A DNA stretch of 64,000 nt from Conus ventricosus (lineage: Eukaryota > Mollusca > Gastropoda > Neogastropoda > Conidae). The position numbers and the translations under genes were made by a program. The stretch covers positions 53,714,236 through 53,778,235 of the forward strand of contig CM031600.1 in assembly GCA_018398815.1 (NCBI GenBank), read 5' to 3'. Positions 10,440 through 22,699 of this stretch are shown one piece after another (position 1 is the first letter of the stretch; each line of letters starts with the position of its first letter). The notes under the pieces are model-generated. The model made no database searches, was not told the DNA's origin, and worked only from the letters and a program-made list of their open reading frames with translations.

Positions 10440-11100
10440 TTTTTGGGGGGCTGTGTTATCTTCCTTGCCACTCCAGTGGCGATCTGCAGGGAGTGATAAA
10501 TGTCAAGCCACCATGAGGCAAGTCCAGCACTGCCACCAATTCACTTCGGTGGTGTTCAGTGGTGCCCGTTCTGGTCAACATATGCAGGACACTACCTACT
10601 AATTCTCCTGCTAACAACAATACTTGTTTAGCTGCAGAGCCAAAGTGGGTGAGCTCTCCCTCCAGAGACACTGTCAAACGGCAGTCCCCCTGAATTTGCT
10701 GATACCAGTGACCCCAACAGAACCTCACTATAGGCACAGATGTAGAAAGGAAATCAAAAGTGAGTTACCATGACAGCGGGCCATGAAATGCCTCAGAATT
10801 TGACACTTTTTTTTATGCTGGTCAATGAGTATGAGGGTGATGAAGATGATTCTACAGATTTCCATACTGATCTGAGACTGTGTGACAGGGCTGTGCTCCA
10901 CAGTTACTTCTGCAATATATCCTGGCCTCAAACAGGAATGGGAAATATAGACACCTGCAATGTTGGTCTGGAGATTTGAGCAAAACTGTCATTAAGGATA
11001 AACTTAACTGTATGGTCCCAGTCTCCAAAATTGAGCCCGTAGCAAACTCAACTCTGGGCAGGAGCCAGTCAGGGCAGAAAACTTCCAAAATTAATGGCCG
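10440..11100 (-). repeat. Repeat B copy in RICTOR intron 2
   Basis: The segments about 10,500-10,700 and 10,780-11,095 match by eye, in the same order, the copies at 22,700-22,943 plus 40,460-41,000, at 48,700-49,340 and at 55,730-56,370. Landmarks are a 'GGTGTTCAGTGGTG' phrase, a GATGAAGATGATTC phrase, and a 'TCTGAGACTG...ACAGGGCTGT' phrase. The terminal tRNA-like part at the right end is missing or too diverged to see here. Confidence 0.8.
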
Positions 11101-11919
11101 ATTTTTTTTTTACCATGGAGGCTTTTTCCTTCTTTTCTTTTTATTTCATTTTGTTGATTAAAAAAGAAGCCTACCATAAAAAAGAGCTTGAGTGATCTTT
11201 TTTTCTGGATGGTCTAAGTTTTCTCAAAACAACAGATTGATCAAAAACAATTCCTGTGCAGAATGAGTACAACTATCACGATCTGATCGACTGGCCAGGC
11301 TTGGCAAGCATTCATTATTCACACATTATTCATTTTTGCCTTATTTTGAATTTGTTCCAAATCATACCTGCTTTCCCATTCTTTGACATTTTTCTAAGCT
11401 GACAAGCAAAGAAAATTAAATTCTTTGACATTCAGTCACAAGTGAGTGTAATTCTAACTTACGTATACACCCTTCACAGTCTTTCTCTGTAAGACTCTTT
11501 TTATTAACGTGTTATGTTGTAATCTTATATACACACATGGGTGCATGCAAAATCAAAACCTTTTTCTCAAGCTCTTTATGCATTCATACAGCTTGCTCAG
11601 CTGATATCTTCTAATGCGATTTGTGGCAGGTTACTCACCACTAATGAATCTTCAAACAACTTTCTATATTACTAATTTGTGCTTCATGCAAACTCCATTA
11701 GCAACCATATTTTCATACGTCTTTGTCGATGATTACACACACTTATCTAACTGCTTCCCTACCACAAATATGTAAAGCACATTTTCACATATTTGCTGGC
11801 ATCACTTATTTCCACAGAGATCTGATGATTACCACTAGAAACAGCAGAGAGTGTTTTCAATTTTTTGTCACCATCACCGTATTTGCAGTATTTGGACAGT
11901 TACCCTGCCACAAATATGC

Positions 11920-11920
<1 letters not shown>
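11101..11920. other. RICTOR intron 2: no gene seen
   Basis: Part of the long intron between exons 2 and 3. No element is recognisable in this stretch. Confidence 0.45.
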
Positions 11921-11921
<1 letters not shown>

Positions 11922-11985
<64 letters not shown>

Positions 11986-12050
11986 GTTTGTTGTGTGTTT
12001 TGTGTGTGTGTTTGTGTGTGTGTGCATGTGTGTGTGTGTGTGTGTGTGTG

Positions 12051-12114
<64 letters not shown>
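11922..12114. repeat. (GT)n microsatellite, ~190 bp
   Basis: Nearly pure GT array with a few TTGT and CATG interruptions. Confidence 0.97.
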
Positions 12115-12115
<1 letters not shown>

Positions 12116-12258
12116 ATATGTATACTTTGAAGACCAAAGACATTCTGGCATCCCTAAAGACAATTTTTCAACTTTCCTCTTTTCCAGTTCCACTTTTTGT
12201 CTCGTATACTTTTAAGCCACTGAAAGAAACCTTATGTTACTTTTCCAATTCTAACTAA

Positions 12259-12335
12259 CAACACACACACACACACACACACACACAACACACACACATC
12301 ACACACGCGCGCGCCGCCAGCGCACACACACACAT
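12259..12335. repeat. Interrupted (AC)n microsatellite
   Basis: AC array with ACGCGCGCG interruption. It is flanked on both sides by a phrase 'TTTTCCAGTTCCACTTTTTG' (12,181 and 12,474), so a local segment appears to have been duplicated around it. Confidence 0.9.
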
Positions 12336-12339
12336 ACAT

Positions 12340-14625
12340 AATTATATATTTACACAAGCACTGCACATGTTCACTCCTGCAAGAGGTATGTGTGTAGCAC
12401 ACACACATATGCTTTGATAAGCACATATATGTATAATCTGATATCACTGAAAACAACTTTTCAGATTTCCTATTTTCCAGTTCCACTTTTTGTCTCATAT
12501 ATTTCACCACATAAGCAAGTGTCCAGCAATATTCAGGAGCCTAATGAAACTTCTTTAACCTAGCCAAAAGCTTGTACATACTGCTGTAAGGTTTGTTCCT
12601 ACGATGAACACTCAGGATTTGCATTTGCCAGCAACTGCTGTTATTTTACTTGTTCAGCTGACAAAAGACCAACAAGAATATGTTAGCCATCGGCATCGCA
12701 ACCAACTTGTTTTTCATTCGACGGCAGTGGGAAACTGGACCACTGCGTTCATAACAAATGAATTTTACTGACTGCTAAGAAAAGGATATTTATTTTGTTT
12801 GACACATTTACCTTTGCTAAGTTTGCTGGACTGGTTCTAAAAATTACCAGCACAGTTACTGACACTGTTCATTTACTTTAACGAACAAAAAGGTTCCCAA
12901 ACTTGTTCTTCTCTTTCTCTAATGTGTAACCATCTCATCACACTAATGCTTTTGTCATTCTATATACTGTAGGGGATTCTGAAAGTAAAATGTAGGGGGG
13001 AAAGTTGCTGCCCAGATGATCAAACTCATTCAATGGGCATGGACAAGGAGTTGGGAATGTATGGGACTGGGAGGTAGGGAGGAGTGGTGGTGGTGGTGAA
13101 GAAAACTGGACAGGATGTAGTGTAGTAATGGGAACTTGGGGATGATATTTCAAATCTGGGATTTGAAGCTGTCTGCTGATGATAATGACATTGCCGCAAT
13201 GGAAGACATATCCTCTCACTGTTCCAGTGGAACCCTAGTATGCCGAGATGATGTTTATATGGATAACCTCCCAAATTCTGCATGTCCATGACAAAAGGCT
13301 ATAACATCACACCAGCTGAATTCACTATATCATTCGGTTAAAACAGAAATAAAAGCAGCCACATCTAAAGTTTTGTTTTTGAGATAAGGTCTCCTTATGT
13401 CTACAAATGAGACAAAATCAATTCAATTGCTTAAATATTTTCCATCTAAATATTCTTTACAAACAACAAAATGTCTGGTTCCAAAGTGTTTTTTGGTCTC
13501 AGTCCCAAAAACTGAAATTCATGGAGTTCAAAGACTCTTCCGACATGACCAAAAAACAAAACGAGTTTTAAAAAAACAATAACAGAAATTGAAACATTTT
13601 GAGGTAGATTCATGGATCTTGTACCATGAAGAATGTTACATTTTTTGTTTAACTTGCCAACATCATTTCAGTCCTCCACTACACATCACATGTATCCAGC
13701 TTAAATATGTCTTCTGTTTTGTCGTCTTTATTAAAACTAAACAAAGCACAAATATCCCCACCCCCATCCCATCAGCCTCAAGGCCGTCTAAAATACACTA
13801 AAGAAAAATGCTCAAATACATCTGTTCCAAACACCTTGTTCAGTGCATTTGGGTACCAAGACTGAAGTTTTTTTTGTTTCTTTTTTCTACACTGATGTGT
13901 TTCTGTTTGAATGAATGGTCTGTGGATAAGAATCAGATGGATTGCACCATGATGTCAAAAAGGGCTGGACTAATGGAAAGCAGCAGATTTATACACAGAT
14001 GGAACATTTATGTAACAGAAATAAATGGTTTTGTCTCCTTGATTTGTTGAAATAACAGATCATTTTGTCTAACCTGCACAAATCAATTACCTAGTGTCAA
14101 GACACATCCTGTGAAAAGAGATCCAAAGCCACATGAACTTATTTTGAAAGCATTGAAAATAACTGAAAACAACAAACACCTCTAGATCAGTGTGCTCACA
14201 CATGCTTCCTGTACTTTGATACTGTCACTATCAATGACAGATGCATCAAATCTGAGTCATACATAACACTGTTCCCCTACAAGATTTGCCTGTAATTTCT
14301 TAGTTTTGAGCGCAGGGAAACCAAACCACAATATGTACATTCGTCATTCACATCTTTATTCAACCTTGTCTCAGAAAATATGCGAATCGCAAATTCCGCC
14401 TGTGTGAGAACTTTATGCGCAAGTCAAGAAACCAATTTCAATGCCGTCAGTTTTATCCAAGAAGGACTGAGGCATGAGAGGAGGAGCAGTAGCAATGTTG
14501 CAATCAGCCGAATTTCTGCACATTTGAGTTTTCAGATCTGACGGAATTTTTTAAAGGAAGAATCATTTCAAGCTAAAAAATAACTTAAATTATATAATAA
14601 TTTTAGGAAACAATAACACACGTAC
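12340..14625. other. RICTOR intron 2: no gene seen
   Basis: No coding segment with splice sites, no RNA gene and no recognised mobile element. Confidence 0.45.
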
Positions 14626-14712
14626 CACACACACAACACACATACGCACTCTCTCATGCACTCATGCACACACACACGCATACATGCACACGCGCACGCA
14701 CGCACGCACGCA

Positions 14713-14771
<59 letters not shown>
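14626..14771. repeat. (AC)n/(ACGC)n microsatellite
   Basis: AC array with ACGC-rich interruptions on its left side. Confidence 0.95.
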
Positions 14772-14775
<4 letters not shown>

Positions 14776-14947
14776 GAATTTACCTGCACAATTCTTTCAC
14801 TTAAACATTAAATATTGTCACTCAAGCTGCTTTTTTATTATCATTATATGAAATATGAGTCTGAAATCATATACTCCAATTATACTCCATAAGCAACACA
14901 ATTTTATACAAACGTGTCACTAGAACAAACTGATTTTAGTCTCTGTT

Positions 14948-14951
<4 letters not shown>

Positions 14952-15029
<78 letters not shown>

Positions 15030-15037
15030 TGAGTGCG
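14952..15037. repeat. (GT)n microsatellite
   Basis: Pure GT array of roughly 80 bp passing into GTGAGTGAG. Confidence 0.96.
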
Positions 15038-15677
15038 TGTGTAAGTTCACAAAAATTAAATACAGTTGTTGGTAATTTTTTCACCTGGAACAAAAGAATT
15101 TAAAGAAAGATCTGACAAGCTACATTTATGTTAGGTCTTATATATTAAATGACACACAACAAAAACTGGACAAGTGAATAAACATATCAACTCTGTACAG
15201 TCTAGCCAACCACAACAGCTCTATTAAGGTTGCACAAATGAGGAGCAACTTTACAGCAAAACAAACAAAATACAAACTGGAAACTCAAAAGACAAGCCCA
15301 GTTCCATTCACAAAATAAACAGCTGAAGGAAAAAGTAAAGAAATCAATGAAATCATCTCTTAACTACATAGATGACTGTTGTTTTCGGTATACACTTCTG
15401 TGGCTGGCGTAAATGCATTCTCCTTATTTTAATCATGCTTTAATGCCACATGCACATTTGGTTAGTTTTCTAATTCATTTTGAGTGTCATTTCAACCGCT
15501 TCTGTATGCCTTTTTTTTTTCTTCTTAAAATACTTTCTGTCTTCCTGATCATGGCAGCTAGTTTACAAACTATAGCACATCCCCTAATACATTCTACAGC
15601 ATACCATCTCTAGATCTTAAAACATGAACAGCATGTTGAGGCATGTGTGTGTGGTGGGGGGGATCATTAAACAATAT

Positions 15678-15716
15678 GCAAACACACACACACAAACACA
15701 CACACATAACACACAC

Positions 15717-15775
<59 letters not shown>

Positions 15776-15909
15776 ATTACCTACCTATCTCTCTATCTCT
15801 GTCTATCAGTGCATATCTAGAAACAGAGACTGAGAGAGAGAAAGATTGAGAGAGAGTGACAGAGAGAGAACTGTTCCTAGTTTTAAACACACACACACAC
15901 ACACACATA

Positions 15910-15994
<85 letters not shown>

Positions 15995-16210
15995 GTCACA
16001 CACACACACAAACACACACATACAGTCTCACACACACACACAACTACCTACCTCTCTCTCTATCTCTGTCAGTTTATATCCAGAAACAGAGAGAGAAAGA
16101 CAAACTGAGAGAGAGTGACAGAGAGACACAAAGAGAGAACTGTTCCTAGTTTTATACAAACTTTTCTTTTCAGTTATCACGTGATGTTTTAAGCAAGTGG
16201 AAGTGCACAT

Positions 16211-16260
<50 letters not shown>

Positions 16261-16262
16261 GC
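15678..16262. repeat. Cluster of AC, GA and CT microsatellites
   Basis: AC arrays at 15,683-15,775 and 15,887-16,043. Each is followed by an almost identical 'CTACCT...CTCTATCTCTGTC' then GAGA-rich segment ending AGAGAGAACTGTTCCTAGTT (15,783-15,885 and 16,043-16,154). This makes a ~260-bp composite unit present twice in tandem. A CT array follows at 16,212-16,260. Confidence 0.93.
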
Positions 16263-16539
16263 ATGCACACACGCAAGCATGCAGGCGTACACACACACAC
16301 ATAAAAGGACATTTTATCTTATCCTACTGCATTCACAAAATGCATGGTGTGGCGGCACATAAATACATTAGTCACAAACTTAAGATACTGAAAATTTAAC
16401 CTATCCACTTTCAAACAATCAAATGTCCACAAAGTAATCCTGCACGCATTATCAGATTCAATTTCATACAAAGACTATTCTCATACTTATAATGCACAGA
16501 TCTGCCTAGTCCAAGTGCAGAAGATTAAAACATTCAACT

Positions 16540-16950
16540 AGGGGGGCCGGATAGCTCAGTTGGTAGAGCGCCGGACTCGTGATCCTGGGGTTGCGGTTCG
16601 AATTTCAGTATAGGGGATTTTTCCCTCGGAGTTAACATTGGTTCTGACTCCATTCCCCATATAGTCCTTCGAATGAGACTATAATTGTATAAACCGAGGT
16701 TCCGTGTGGAACGCACGCATAACATCTTGCACACACGTAAAATCCCATCACCAACTTTCGGAAGAGAAGGCCAGTTTGGCCGTTGGTATGGATGACACGT
16801 GACACATAGCATGCACCTTCCCCGAAGATGGAGTATGGCTGCCTTAATGGCGGGATAAAAAAGGTCATACACACAAAACTCCACTGCCTGGCTATACAGG
16901 GAGTGTCCGCAGAGTATCAGCCTGCGTACGCAGAAAGAAAAGAAAAAGAA
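16540..16950 (+). mobile_element. tRNA-derived SINE, copy 2 (full length)
   Basis: A tRNA-like head starts at about 16,542, with A box TAGCTCAGTTGGTAGAGCG (16,552-16,570) and a B box around GGTTCGAATTTC (16,596-16,607). A conserved ~330-bp body and an A/AAAG-rich tail follow. A 13-bp target-site duplication, AAAACATTCAACT, flanks it at 16,527-16,539 and 16,951-16,963. The loop CTCGTGA in the head gives a CGT anticodon position, suggesting a Thr-type tRNA ancestor (inference). It lies in RICTOR intron 2, antisense to the gene. Confidence 0.95.
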
Positions 16951-16963
16951 AAAACATTCAACT

Positions 16964-18002
16964 GCCTGCAAGCATGAAAACTCATAACTTAAAAGTTTCT
17001 CACAAATGACGACTAAGCACCATGGACACACACATTTAAAAACATTATCTACAGATGAAATGGATAAGTACAGAAATAAATGAACAAACAGATAAATAAA
17101 CAGTCACTTGCAACTAGGATATAAACCTTTAAATTACAAATAATTACAACAGCAAATAGCATTATGTTTCTCTGTCTAGAACATCGAAAAAGTACACACC
17201 CTCAGAATTTTCTGTAACACTGAAACATAACAAACTGATGCAAGGGGAAAAAGCAAAAACTGACTTACTATGTATCTATCTTATGAGCGAACACACAAAG
17301 TTACTACTGCAGTAACGGCTAATTAAGCTACCAACCAACCACCAACTGTCTAACTACCAACTAATCAACAAACTATCTAACATGCTATGTACTGACTTAA
17401 CAACTAAAATGAATACATGTATGAATAAGCAAGCAAATAAGAAACAAACAGATAATGAATAGACAAATGAAGAAATAAGTATATAAATGAACAAATCAAT
17501 CCTATGTTGAATAGACAAATGAAGAAATAAGTATATAAATGAACAAATAGTGGGGAGTTGAATCTCTACAGTGAATCTGATGAGCAGGTGCAGGACAGGG
17601 TAAAGGGGGAAGATAAGTAAAAGGGAAAGTACACACACACAACACACACACACACACACACACACAACACGATGAATGCACAACTCATACTATTTGTGTG
17701 CATATACACACTTGCACACGCTCGCACAGCTCATGCATACCAATGCAAACAGTGTATCCCAGGCCAGGCACATCTCATGGCGAATGCTCGCTGGGGCCTG
17801 GCCAAAGAAACTGCCCACACTTTTCCAAAACTCTCACACATCACTGCAGCTTCACGCTGAAAATATGTGTGATTTCAACAGTGTCCACTAACTGGCAACT
17901 CGCTTTCTATAAGTATAACACACACGCATGCCAAACTTTGTGCATGTTAGTTTTGTTACTTAAATATAAAATGAACACTGAATGTCAGTTTATAAAAATC
18001 TG

Positions 18003-18042
<40 letters not shown>

Positions 18043-18530
18043 AGCACATATACATGCAAAAGCAAAATGATGGCAAAGCAGAAAGTGAAGCTACATAGTA
18101 TGTGCGTCATGGATCATCATCAGAAAATGCTGCCATCAGCAAATCACAATCTACCATGGATAAAAAAACAACAACTGTCTTTCAATTTTGCGTTGAGATA
18201 TAAAATATCCTTTAAAAACTCACACAATTAAGCTTCTCCCCAAGAACAGAAGCAGAGGGAGCTCTGGAAGCAGACCTAACATGATAATTTGCTAATAACA
18301 GTATGATGGCTGAAAATGGTGTGAAAACTTGTTTCTCTTCATTCTCATAAATCCCCATCCCTCATCATGAAAACTAAAAGTTATTATCTATACCAGGTTA
18401 TCAAATTAGTTTGAAGATAATTTGAAAGGCTGTCCACAAAATCTGAGTATACAGGTTGAACAAAATACATGACTGTCTGTGGGAGGATGAAATCATTGTC
18501 AGAGGAACATGAATTTGCTTCTAAATCATA
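16964..18530. other. RICTOR intron 2: no gene; small duplications
   Basis: A ~40-bp segment beginning GAATAGACAAATGAAGAAAT occurs twice (about 17,456 and 17,510). Short AC arrays lie at 17,632-17,669 and 18,009-18,038. Nothing else is recognisable. Confidence 0.5.
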
Positions 18531-18531
18531 A

Positions 18532-18534
<3 letters not shown>

Positions 18535-18583
<49 letters not shown>

Positions 18584-18597
18584 TGTGTGTGTGTGTA
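18535..18597. repeat. (GT)n microsatellite
   Basis: GT array with one GG interruption. Confidence 0.95.
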
Positions 18598-18963
18598 GGG
18601 AGGAGGGGAGATTAGGATTAGGGTCATGAAGGTTCAATCTCCAAATGAACAAATAGAACACCTAATTCATGTACATGCAAGTCAGTATTCAAACTTTAGA
18701 GCCAGTTATTTGAACATGTCTGCCCTTGCCATAAAACGTTACTACTATCAAATATTATACAAATACTTTTTTAAGTGATCAAATTCGATTTTCTGCTTCA
18801 TCCATTTAAACAATGAACAGTAACAAAACTGGCAAACACCTGATCAGAGTCGAGCAGGACAATGGCACCACCATTTTTAAAGATTATGCATAGGAGGGCA
18901 TTTTCCAGTAAAAATGAGACCAACTGACTTTTTCTGCAAATGATTCACCAACACCTGTATTAT

Positions 18964-20040
18964 CTAATTCAGCTTTTCAGCATACTCTAGTCCAGCTGCC
19001 ATATACTTTTTCAACAGCTCTTTCTGCGTTAGAAATGCTGACGGTAGGTTCCTTCTGGCACAAGATAAAGACACTGGAAAACAGTGATTCCATGAGCTGG
19101 CAAGCTCTTCAAATGATTTCATGAGAGGCATGTCATCCAGTAGGAAAAATGAAAGAAATCATGGAACACAAGGACATGCAAGCAGGTCCAACTGTTCAAT
19201 ATTCTAAGTTTCAAGATATTCTTGCACAGCCTGCAACTTGAAGCAGGTTTGCTGTCATCCAAAATCTTATTTCCTCTCATCCTTGTGTTCAGTCGCGCCA
19301 CTGTGCAGACATTATTCTTTAACTCAGCCAATACAGAATTCCCATAGAATTTGCTCGGAGTCTCTTCAGTTTCTGCAGCAAAACATCTTCTGTGTTAAAA
19401 CTTCAGGGAAGAGAACCTCCTTTTTCTGCCTACAACAACACACAATTAGAGGATGCATCCCACCTTTCAAGACCCAGGCTTTTGTTATATTTTGTATATG
19501 ATTTCTGTTTTTCACCTGAAACAATATTCACATTTTTCACCGTTCTTGTAGATATTGGATGCAGCTTGCAGCAACATATCTTCTCCCTCATATTTTCAAG
19601 CGTCAAAATGCGTGCAACCTTCCTCAAGATCTTAAAAACAAAAAGTCAATCAACCTATGTTTTGGCCTATCTTTTCAAGGCTAATGTCTGTGTCAACTTC
19701 TGCTATGCTCTTAAAACACAACACTGATTTCTCAGTTTTTTCTTTTTTCACCAATCTGACCGCCTTGTCTTCAGAAGTTCAGTATTGGTCTGTCCACTTG
19801 AAAAATGTTCAACCCTCCTAAAAAATTGGTGCTTTTGATGTGCAGTCTGCTCCAGTGCCCTCCACCCAGCAAGTACTAGGGAGCAGTTTTGCAAAAAATC
19901 ATAGTTATTTGTTAAGACTGTTTTTTCTTTCTTTGTTTTTTTTCCCCCCCTAGTAACTGACACCCTCCTTCTGGGAAAAGTCAGTACAATAAGACAAATG
20001 AAATCAAGATGACCAACTCTGGACAAAAAAGCATTCAAGA
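18964..20040 (-). pseudogene. Unidentified coding-like remnant in RICTOR intron 2
   Basis: On the minus strand, an open frame from about 19,140 to a TAG at 18,964-18,966 has protein-like composition (for example SFEELASSWNHCFP and LTQKELLKKYMAAGLEYAEK). Shorter minus-strand open pieces with similar character lie upstream at 19,120-19,330, 19,430-19,627 and 19,748-20,038, in different frames and interrupted by stops. No splice sites join them. I do not recognise the protein. A decayed retrocopy or an old mobile-element gene is more likely than an active gene, and chance cannot be excluded. Confidence 0.3.
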
Positions 20041-20543
20041 CTTTCTCCTTCGTAACATCATCTGTCTTTTTAAATGATTGTGTTCAACTTGCAAGTCATG
20101 TGAACAGAGTCTCTGTTTACTGGAAATAGAAATTACCCTCATGCATTAAACTGCACCTCGTGATTCTAGCACTCACCATTTAAAGGGTTTCTTTTTCTTC
20201 TTTTTTTTTCCTTTTCTAGTTTGTTTGTTGCTTGTTTTGATTTACGCCAATTGTCAGTATAGTAGTGCACTTAACACAGACTACTGCGGCTAATTAAGAC
20301 TAGGTATATAGGCCTAGTAGATTTTATTCTTGAACCAATTTATGGTGTTCCACAGTCGATCGGGTATGAAAAACGAACTACGTAGGACTGGGGTGGGGTA
20401 ACTGATTTGTACTGTAAGCAACATCTACCCAACTGCACCTGTCTATGATTAATTCCAAACTTAAATGTCAAGGCAGCCCAGGTCGGCAACTGGTTTGGAA
20501 AGAGGAAGCAGACGACCGACACACTGGTGACAGTCACACTCAC

Positions 20544-20591
20544 CTCTGTCATAATCAAGTCTCACTGTATCCTCTCCGCTTTCATGTCGAA
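20544..20591 (-). CDS. RICTOR: RICTOR exon 2 (coding)
   Basis: A 48-nt exon with acceptor TATTTGCAG just above 20,591 and donor GTGAGT just below 20,544; phase 1 in, phase 1 out. It encodes RHESGEDTVRLDYDR, matching the extreme N-terminal vertebrate sequence with 'RNDSGEENVPLDLTR'. The final G joins exon 3 to form Glu, as in other RICTOR proteins. It lies only 96 bp from exon 1. Its entry phase does not fit the exit phase of exon 1 as assembled. Confidence 0.9.
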
Positions 20592-20687
20592 CTGCAAATA
20601 AACAGAACACATATTAAGTGTGTACCATAGAAAGGCCAATGCAAGCACTAAAAACAAGTAAATATATGAAAATATGCAGTTATTTAC

Positions 20688-20735
20688 CACGAAATCGATG
20701 CCGAAGCGGCCAGGGCGACCCATAGCGGCCGCCAT
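20688..20735 (-). CDS. RICTOR: RICTOR exon 1 (start codon)
   Basis: ATG at 20,735-20,733 opens MAAAMGRPGR, matching the vertebrate start 'MAAIGRGRS'. The donor GTAAAT follows at 20,687. Read from this ATG the exon ends in phase 0, but exon 2 needs phase 1. In the frame that joins exon 2 correctly, the last residues before the junction are RHRFR plus Val, which also resembles RICTOR ('KNLRVRGR'). Both halves look right in different frames, so a one-base indel inside this 48-bp exon (assembly error or real) is the simplest explanation. No ATG exists in the alternative frame before an upstream stop. Confidence 0.8.
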
Positions 20736-20940
20736 CTTGACACTTTCAGTTCGCCTGAAATGATGTCGTAAAACATTTCCTGCATTGACGTGACTATCTG
20801 ACGTGAAGTGCACGTGTATCGTCGGTAGGATTGGTAGTCTCTAAACATATTGTGGTTTGATAAGCATATTAAATCTGCATAACATTTTCTTTGTATGTCG
20901 TGACTGTCCATCACTGTTTGGCTCATTCAGTGAGTTTATT
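20724..20940 (-). promoter_or_regulatory. RICTOR 5' region with YY1-like site and E-box
   Basis: On the minus strand, AAGATGGCGGCCG spans the start codon. This is the classic YY1 element (AAnATGGCGGC), often found at housekeeping-gene starts. Upstream are CACGTG (20,811-20,816, an E-box) and two TGACGTG/CTGACGTG elements (20,786-20,805, CRE-like half sites). No TATA box is evident. The transcription start itself is not determined. Confidence 0.55.
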
Positions 20941-21249
20941 ACATTTACTTATTATGGTCATCTGTGAATATCAATAATACAAATTATTATAGTGTTGTTA
21001 AATTATTGTCACAATGTTGTGATGGTAGTAAAAGCAGCAGCAGCAGTAGTGGTAACTGTGTCCTCAGGAAGGCTGGATACATCAAGGGCAAGTCGCCTTC
21101 TTCTTCTTCTTGATGTGATGCCCACAATCATCTGGTTGATTATTTTGGCATACTAAAAACTGGGTCTGCGCAACGGGAGGGAGGATTGGGGGTGGGTAGG
21201 GGAGAGGGGGGGACTAATGGGGGAGGGGGGTGGAGGGGGAGGGGGATCA

Positions 21250-21985
21250 GTGAACTCTAACACAAAAGTGTCAAGAGTGGTGGCTCCAGCCACCTCGTCC
21301 AGCAGGTTGTTCCAGTCCCTGATGGTGTTGGGAGGAAGGCGGCCTGACGATAGGCGGTGCAGAACTGCAGCTGGCGGAGTTTGTGTTGGTTACCCCTACG
21401 CTGTCTGACAGGGGAAGGTTGGATCTTGGCTTTGTCGAAGTGGACTTGGTCATTGAGTATTTTATACAGCATGGCCAGTCAGCTGGATCTTCGACGCTGC
21501 TGGAGTGAAGGCCCTGGAGTCGGTCAAGCATGGCGGTGACACTTGATCTGTTTAGGTATCTATTAACCACAAAGCGGGCTGCTCGTCGCTGAACCGCTTC
21601 CAGCTATTTACGTGTGTGTCAGAGGAGGGGTCCCAAACTGTGCAGGCGTACTCTAAAATGGGCGGACATAGCTTTTGTACACAGTCTCTTTCAGGTTGAT
21701 GGCGCTGATCCTCAAGTTGCGCCGCAAGAAGCCAAGGTCTTACTGGCTTTGGCACGGATGATGTCAATGTGCTTGTCCCATGACAGGTTGTTTTGAATGG
21801 TCACCCCAAGGTATTTCGCCGACGTCACTGTCTGGAGTGTCTGTCCGTGCAGTTTGTACGTGCTGGTGAAGGGCTGTCTCTTATGGGTCACTGGGAGGGT
21901 GGTACATTTAATTGTCTGGATGGAATGACATCTCCCAGCTTCTCTCCCAAAGCTCCTCCTTGTGAGCGATCTTTTAATCACTTAG
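21250..21985 (-). pseudogene. LINE reverse transcriptase C-terminal fragment (CR1/jockey type)
   Basis: The minus-strand pieces, read from 21,981 downward, show SAKYLGVTIQNNLSWDKHI, then KSYVRPILEYACTVWDP-type sequence near 21,640-21,680, then VNRYLNRSSVTAMLDRL (21,510-21,570). These are in the order typical of the region after the reverse-transcriptase core in CR1/jockey-like LINEs. The frames shift at least twice, so the fragment is dead. A (GAA)n-like stretch on the minus strand near 21,095-21,110 may be the 3' tail. No endonuclease domain is present: it is 5' truncated. Confidence 0.85.
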
Positions 21986-22114
21986 CTATCAGAAACCTGT
22001 TGAGAGCCTAATTTGGAAATTAAAGCCTTATGAATTTTGCTTTTGTTCTTCCTTATTCAGATTCAGCTGGAACTCATCTGAGCTACTTCTGCCATTGTCC
22101 TTGGGGCGATGGTC

Positions 22115-22146
22115 CCCCCCTCCCCCCCCCCCCCCCCCCCCCCCCC
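22115..22146. repeat. Poly-C run
   Basis: C homopolymer interrupted by single T residues. Its length is probably unreliable. Confidence 0.9.
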
Positions 22147-22439
22147 ATCCCCTTAGCTTGTTGCATGTAATTGATAGATGCCCTACAACTCCCCCTGTTT
22201 CAGTCTCTGTGGCAAGAGCTTTAGCTGAAGCCAGATTAATTCATCTGCAGAGCAACACGTCCATTAAAGCAAGAGGCTACCAGTCTTCACTCAGATCTTG
22301 CAAAATATATCCAAGCAAAGGAAGGGTACTGATCAACCCTTGTCAGAATAACGTGCCCGCTTGCCTTGTTGACACACACATAGAGGACTCAGAACATCAG
22401 ATGATGACAATCAAACCTGGCACAGCAGACCTTCAATTA

Positions 22440-22690
22440 ATCAATTCCTCTGCCCTGACACCATGCCTTTTTTTTCCATCTCGTGTGCCATGCAATTTCA
22501 GTAGCATTATCCCCTGCTGCTCGCTGCAGCACCTTGTCCACAGGTTCACACTGGTTTGTCCTGCTGAGGTCTTGGCACTGGCAATCCACAGGGACTAGTC
22601 AATATCTAGTCGTCATGAGGCAACCCATCTGAGAAAACACCTCACTGCTGCCAGTTTCTGATTCAACATACGCAGGACACCAAATAGCCT
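22440..22690 (-). repeat. Repeat B partial copy
   Basis: It shares with the next unit (22,700-22,943) the order: a GTGCCA...TGCA segment, CTTGTCCACAG, GGCACTGGCAATCC, CGTCATGAGGCA, then CAGGACACCA. Two successive copies of the left part of repeat B therefore lie in tandem. Confidence 0.75.
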
Positions 22691-22699
22691 ACTAAGTCC

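Noticed and set aside
11922..12258. Long open frames of Cys-Val or His-Thr repeats across GT/AC arrays (also at 4,281, 14,568, 15,624, 41,595, 45,093, 57,959, 60,489)
   Set aside because: They are translations of dinucleotide microsatellites and have no splice sites or other coding character.
16542..16615. A functional tRNA gene (also at 52,257-52,325)
   Set aside because: The A and B boxes are part of a ~400-bp SINE with target duplications, and the 3' half does not close into a proper acceptor stem.
18835..18915. Minus-strand open stretch containing ENALLCIIFKNGGAIVLLDS
   Set aside because: It looked coding, but has no acceptor in the right place, no match to RICTOR and is short; kept only as context for the unidentified remnant next to it.
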